Shown here in pieces: positions 59,298-64,000 of a DNA stretch of 64,000 bases; position 1 is the stretch's first letter; each line of letters opens with the position of its first letter. This stretch comes from Leucogyrophana mollusca (Eukaryota > Basidiomycota > Agaricomycetes > Boletales). The notes below the pieces were generated by a model. It made no database searches, was not told where the DNA came from, and saw only the letters and a list, made by a program, of their open reading frames with translations. The stretch lies in assembly GCA_021014945.1 (NCBI GenBank), contig MU266487.1:1-64000 (forward strand), given 5' to 3'. A program made the translations under genes and the position numbers.

Positions 59298-60413
59298 GCA
59301 ACGTTGTACAGTGGTATCAAGTCCAGGTTGTGGGTTGGCCTGAAAGTATGCCTTTTGCGAACCTCAGCGACGTCTCCAGTGCCCTCCCCGACCTTGAATC
59401 CCTCCTGAGGAAGTGGAAGTCAGGCGCTATATGCTGGGAGGCTGTGAGTGATGAAGAATTCAAACGCCTCCACACCAAGCGGAACGAGAGAATCGAAAAA
59501 GGGGAAATCGAGGACCCTTGCCGTCGTACTCGAGCAGATAAGGGTAAACACCATAAGAGGGCGAGGGTACCAGATGCAGATGAGGAAAACCGCGGAACCC
59601 GTTGTCAAGGCCAGAAGAGGGCAAAGGTCACCGCATACAAGAGTGCCGCCACTATTGACAGTAGCGACGAAAATGAAGAAGAACCAGCAGGCGTGCCTGG
59701 CTCGACCACGTCAGCTGTGACCCCCGCACCCACAGTTCCTGCCGCCGAAGTCCAGCACGCACCTGCATCCACCATTGACCCTGCCCACTTGTTCAGCAAG
59801 AACAACGGTGACTTATCATCCCAATACAGCGCACCCTCTATCATCAATTCCACTGGCACTGCCTTCAACATATTGTGGGGAACAGGTGTTCACGGCCCTG
59901 CCAATGGTCCTCTCATGTACCCTGATTATGACCCAGCCGGCCTCATTGGTTTTGACAATGGCAACACTTCATTGGGTAGCACAGTCCACCCACACGCGAA
60001 CATTCACGAACCGGCCGTTCCCGACTTTATCACATTCAATTTTGATGGTACACTTGCCAATTTGGATACTCTCGGGGGCGCTACAGACAACAGCACTGCC
60101 GCCAACGATCTGTCCTTCTCCTTTTCTATGTAGATGTGTTCTCATCAACCAGCATATCACTTCCCCCACACCCGGCACGTCTCCCGGTCGTTGTTTTTGC
60201 ATACTTGTCTTTCTCCCATACTACCGTGGTTCTAATAGTGATGTTGATTGTTTGCTGGCTGTTAATAATACTGGCAAGTGTAACCTCAGTGTTATAATCC
60301 TGGCGGGCTCAATAGCGCGCGCATGGTGAGCGCATCATTGCGCTCATTGTGAACAACAGCGAGCGTGCTTGTTTCCATAGATGGAACTAGTAGTGGCCTT
60401 TGGGGTGGCGCCC

Positions 60414-60724
60414 CACCTGGCGCAAACAACGTTGGCACAGAATATGCTGGCGCAGGCCTAGAAACGCCTTCGGGCCCTTCAGAACGGAATGGAACACATG
60501 TGGCAACGTCATGTCCAATGCCGAGGCTCCCGCCACCTTGGCATGTGGCAAACAGTACTGGACAACGTTATAGGGAGGGGAGACCGAGATCTATGAAGTA
60601 TGGAGCATATTTGGGGTGATATTTAATGTTGGTGTTGAGTATATAGGCAAACAACTATAATAATAGTGGGCAAGGCCCTGGATCACCCACTTTAGTAAGC
60701 CTTCCCTGTCGGGTAACCCAGGTG
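60414..60724 (-). repeat. Right terminal inverted repeat of KDZ-B
   Basis: Inverted match to 45682-45992; contains the 3' flank of the second gene's transcription unit. Terminal bases GGGTAACCCAGGTG. Confidence 0.88.
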
Positions 60725-60766
60725 GGATATCAATAAGTTCCCTCAACACAGCACACTCAGCACAAA

Positions 60767-62190
60767 TTATGTGATTGTGTGATTCAAATAGCGTATGATG
60801 TAGATTCCAGCACGGTGATGTTCTTGATTTGGATGAGCACTATAGGATGCTAGCTTGGTGACTGCATATGCAATGTCTGGCTGTGTGCCAAGCATGACGT
60901 ATAACAATGTGCCAACTAGGGATTGGAATTTGGTTTGTAACCAAAGGTCAACACGTGTGTTGGGGTCTGATTTCCTGAGGTTAATTCTGGATGGAAGTGG
61001 AGTACGAGCAGGTTTGGAATCCTGCATGCCGGATGTTTCTAGGGCATCCTGAATGTATTTTTGTTGATCAAGGAAAAGCTTGTGTTTTTTCCTATCTCTT
61101 CAGATATGCATTCCTAAGAATAATTCCGCAGGTCCTAAATCTCGCATCTTGTATTGCTCCATCAAGGCCTTCTCAATGTCGTTGATTTCCTTCTTGGATG
61201 ATCCCATAGGAAGTAAATCATCAACATAAAGGACCAAGATAAGACTTCCTTTCGTTTTCTCGTAAACGTAAATGCCTGCGTCCGAATGAGTTCTGATGAA
61301 TCCCATATCAAGTAACATCTTATGGATCTTTTTGTTCCATGCGAGAGAAGCTTGTTTCAGGCCGTATATTGCCTTCCACAATCTACAAACTTTCTTCTCT
61401 TGCCCTTTGATGACAAAGCCTTCTGGTTGTTCCATGTATATCTCCTCGTCTAATTCTCCATAGAGAAATGCCGTTTTGACATCTAGCGCTTCTATTTCCC
61501 AATCTTCTAACGCTGCATGCACAAGTAGGAAACGAATAGATTTGAAGCGTGCGATGGGAGAGTAGGTTTCTTTGTAATCAATGCCTTGAATCTGTGTGAA
61601 CCCTTTGGTGACTAATCTAGATTTTCGTCTGCCGTCTGATTTGACTGTGAAGACCCATTTGGGCTTTATGGTCTTCCGACCTGGAGGTAAATTCACTAAT
61701 TCCCAGGTTCCATTTTCTTTATGGGAATTGATTTTGTCCTGCATTGAATCCTCCCACTCTTTTCGATCAGGGAGAGATTGAATTTCCCGATAAGAGTTAG
61801 GTGCTTTGGTAATTGATGCCAGAAGAAGCTTATGGAGAAGGGGATTTCCCACTTCTAGAACATCTTGCTCTACTATTTTTGACATAGAGTCCATCTGTTT
61901 GTCTGGATCTTCTATATCCATGTCGTCACCTAAATTAGGATGGTGTTCCTGATCTACTGGGTTACGATCTCCATAGGCGTTATTTTCATTTCGCCAAGGA
62001 TTACATCCAGCATTCTTATGTCTAGGTCTAGCAGGTAAGGCTTCTGGAAGTTGCCTTTCCAAAGGATCAGCTGGTGGAGGTGCTTCTCCTTGCCAGTGGC
62101 GTGGATGCAGATGATTATATGGACATGGGTTGTAGTATCTAGGAGGTGATACAGGTCGACGTGGTGGATTTCTAGGAGGACCATTGTGTC
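60767..62190 (-). pseudogene. Copia-type reverse transcriptase (RVT_2), broken
   Basis: Typical copia order: Pro-rich IN-RT linker, REIQSLPDRKEWEDSMQDKI, WELVNLPPGRKTIKPKWVFT, SRLVTKGFTQIQGIDYKETY, ALDVKTAFLYGELDEEIYME, CRLWKAIYGLKQASLAWNKK, then the active site LVLYVDDLLPMGSSKKEIND. At 61100-61102 a TGA replaces the residue after LFLGMHI. The same frame continues RDRKKHKLFLDQQKYIQDAL and SLVGTLLYVMLGTQPDIAYA, then stops at 60767. RNase H is missing. Not functional. Confidence 0.9.
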
Positions 62191-62259
62191 ATATAGGACA
62201 GATAGTCTAGGTGGACGCGGTGTCTTCTTAGGATGGTGTTTGATGTGTTTTCAGACAAT

Positions 62260-64000
62260 GATACCAAACACCACCCCCCACGGTTAGCAGTCCAGACAAA
62301 TACCAACAGCTAATAATGTGGTCGTTCGTGGTGGACTCAGAATAGTATGAGTTTCCCGATCTGCTAGGATAAAGTGGCTAACGACTGCTAGGGGGTACCT
62401 TCTTGGTGATACAATCAAATACGGTGAACAAGGCAAAGTCAATCAGTTGACTTCTAGTGCGATGCAAGATGAGCTCTAAAAGTGGGTTGCACTTCACTAG
62501 AGTTTGAGCAGATAATATAATCTCCGATTGAGATTATAGATACGTAATACGTGGGTGAGTATGCTAAAGCTTACGATGTTCAGCAGAAACACTTGACTTA
62601 GGATAAGAACACTAGACTCAAGAACATCTAGTAGTCAACGGTTTGACTCTACTAGCTTGAGGACTAGGTAACATGGCAATCGATCACTTATGACTGCGAA
62701 GAATAAGAACTAACAAAATACTTGCAGTCCTTGAGACTACTTTGACCAAGAGAATATTAAAGCAGAAGCGCTGCACAATACTCAGTCAAACGTTACTACC
62801 ATGCTTGCCGTGGCCTACTTGGGCTATTTAAGTGTACGCAAGTTCTACAGGAATATCTGTCCTGGCAGAAGATAGATTGTTTGTGAACTGAAGCTGTGTC
62901 TGGTTCTCACAGAAATACCTCAATCACGAAATCTGTATGATTCCATACGATCTTCCTACAGATTTATCACTGTAGGTAACGATGACGAAAGGTATCTTGA
63001 CGTTGCCTGGAACAATGACGAGAGGGGTCCAATCGTTGAGCTTAACGTTGACCACACGAGGGTCCTAATGTTACTCAGGATGATAACTTATGAAGTCTCA
63101 ACGGCAACTGGCGCATTGAGCAAAAGAATCTCGATGTCACCTGGAACGAAGACGAGAATAGAAGAAAGCTTAGAGACTTACCGATGCTGCTAAACTTTGC
63201 TTACAATCACACTCACACGTAATTGTGGGTGATAACTTGGAGACCGGGCTCCCTTGATTCAGTGATATGTACTGGTGGGAGGCTTAGGGTGTCTCAGATA
63301 GATATACGAAGGGGGTTGCCCTGGGGGTGACCTGGGAAGAAATTCCTACAGATGATTTCAGGATTCTCAGATGCTTCTTTCCCTGGAAACTGGGCTCCTT
63401 ATATACCTTTTTGAGATAGGGGTTTTCCCACGCCTTACTAATACAAAAGAACATGCCGGAACATTCATACCTGCTCCGGCCTACTAGAATTTGAATACAA
63501 GTAGATACGACTAATATAATGGAATTTGCCGGAACATTCGTGTTTGTTCCAGCCCAGTAAAGATACACTATTAATAGAAACATACCATGAGTCATTACCT
63601 TCTATGGAATTCTGGGCCTGAGGACGACAAATTAGGAATGTCTCGGAAGGCACCGGAAAGTTCCGTAAGGTTCCTTTGACTTTCCATGGGCATTGGCGAC
63701 GGAAAACTATACTAAGATTCTCAAACGAAATGCTCAGGAAGATTGATCATTCACCGAAGAATGTTTCCTGAGAATATCTCCGCAAACTATCTCGTTGTTG
63801 CAGAGATATTGGCCATATACTGATTATGATGTCATGATGATGTCGTGTATTACAAACACATGACTAGAATAGAATAGAATGTAGTGGAATCAAGGGAGAC
63901 TGAGTGGGCCATATATGATGGCTCATATCTCAGTAATTAGTGGATAGAATATTATGAAACTCAGGGTTTCTATACTTTTTGAGGTGCTCTACAAGATGGG
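62260..64000. other. Non-coding copia-flank sequence
   Basis: About 1.7 kb of moderately AT-rich DNA with no gene. A short inverted repeat TGGTGTTTG...CAAACACCA lies at about 62233-62274. A diverged direct repeat (TGCCGGAACATTC...) occurs twice near 63450-63550. Probably LTR and leader of the copia element, or other repeat debris. Confidence 0.45.

Larger units (their letters stand above)
51552..60133 (+). pseudogene. Second gene of KDZ-B, unknown function, split by three insertions
   Basis: Homologue of 40615-44759. Blocks: AQTYGQHRFTLPGVAALYCS with GDHFNTQTPGGLHLSFF; MQDCLDGGISIVLHC; PFLPFPEIPTGCHIKCSGHP; (1.3-kb insertion); VGTLIRDMRIHREKLRHGGY; SIGPHTDAVLAHFGISDLTL; (Tc1-like insertion in an intron); LQGLTRTRASVKLSKEAWAA; NVWNAFCWKKNK; EYHKLTSDEKNELSNEYKEY; RISTKSRVNDVTHTLKSVEK; MEGFAVQGIKGAAKNHQQ; (743-bp LTR); VVGWPESMPFANLSDVSSAL; and an acidic then Pro/Ala-rich C-terminus ending FNFDGTLANLDTLGG...FSFSM. 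Apart from the insertions the frame is largely open, better kept than the transposase. Function unknown. Confidence 0.87.
45682..60724 (+). mobile_element. KDZ DNA transposon B with four nested insertions
   Basis: Ends CACCTGGGTTACCC...GGGTAACCCAGGTG, flanked by the perfect 8-bp duplication GGATATCA (45674-45681 and 60725-60732). The left duplication overlaps that of element A by six bases. Two-gene layout as in A. It holds insertions at 47208-48865, 52363-53663, 54298-57259 and 58555-59297. Subtracting them leaves about 8.4 kb, close to A. The terminal inverted repeats are shorter (about 311 bp) and differ from those of A beyond the first bases, so it is a separate subfamily. Confidence 0.92.
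60733..64000 (-). mobile_element. Decayed Ty1/copia retrotransposon fragment
   Basis: The minus strand carries the reverse-transcriptase part of copia pol (60767 to about 62190). RNase H is absent on the 3' side: the frame stops after IYIIRYLNHTIT, about 40 bp from the KDZ-B target duplication. Gag, protease and integrase are absent on the 5' side: only about 70 bp separate the IN-RT linker from TTTGGTATCATTGTC (near 62262), which resembles a copia primer-binding site. Bases 62280-64000 have no coding content and look like leader/LTR sequence running off the window. I could not define LTR ends. Confidence 0.7.

Overview
The window looks like a chromosome segment of a mushroom-forming basidiomycete (Agaricomycetes, probably Agaricales). 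The evidence is genes cut by many 45-60 nt GT-AG introns, basidiomycete-type housekeeping proteins, several divergent PP2C phosphatases, and full-size KDZ (Kyakuja-Dileera-Zisupton) transposons with their companion gene. Organism identity is inference; no rRNA or mitochondrial marker is present.

Bases 1-36,264 are a host gene block. After 1.9 kb with no gene I can support come a Spc97/Spc98 gamma-tubulin complex subunit (-), a possible small mitochondrial gene (-), DBF4/Dfp1 (+), an intron-rich secreted protein (-), a regulator with two tandem Zn2Cys6 clusters (+), a PP2C phosphatase (-), S-adenosylmethionine decarboxylase (-), a DUF1279/FAM210-type mitochondrial protein (+), an RPEL-repeat protein (-), a small inner-membrane-type protein (+), the polarity protein Rax2 (+), the pre-60S factor Rei1 (-), a tail-to-tail pair of PP2C paralogues, a Tho1/SARNP-like SAP protein (-) that shares a 114-bp promoter with the CCAAT-binding subunit HAP2/NF-YA (+), and a disordered conserved protein (-). 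Neighbours do not form a pathway. Coupling is limited to divergent promoters and convergent 3' ends.

Bases 36,265-60,732 are a nested transposon island. Two KDZ elements (A, 9.4 kb; B, 15 kb) lie head to tail at one target site with overlapping 8-bp target-site duplications. Each carries a KDZ transposase gene and a second, long, uncharacterised gene on the same strand. Later insertions broke both. A 743-bp solo LTR sits in the second gene of each element, each with a perfect 5-bp duplication. B also carries two longer LTR-like insertions (1,658 and 1,301 bp) and a Tc1/mariner-like transposon in an intron. Without insertions both KDZ elements are about 8.4-8.7 kb.

Bases 60,733-64,000 hold a decayed Ty1/copia fragment (reverse transcriptase, -). 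TGA stops where relatives have arginine recur in the KDZ, Tc1-like and copia genes, which suggests CpG methylation and deamination of the island.
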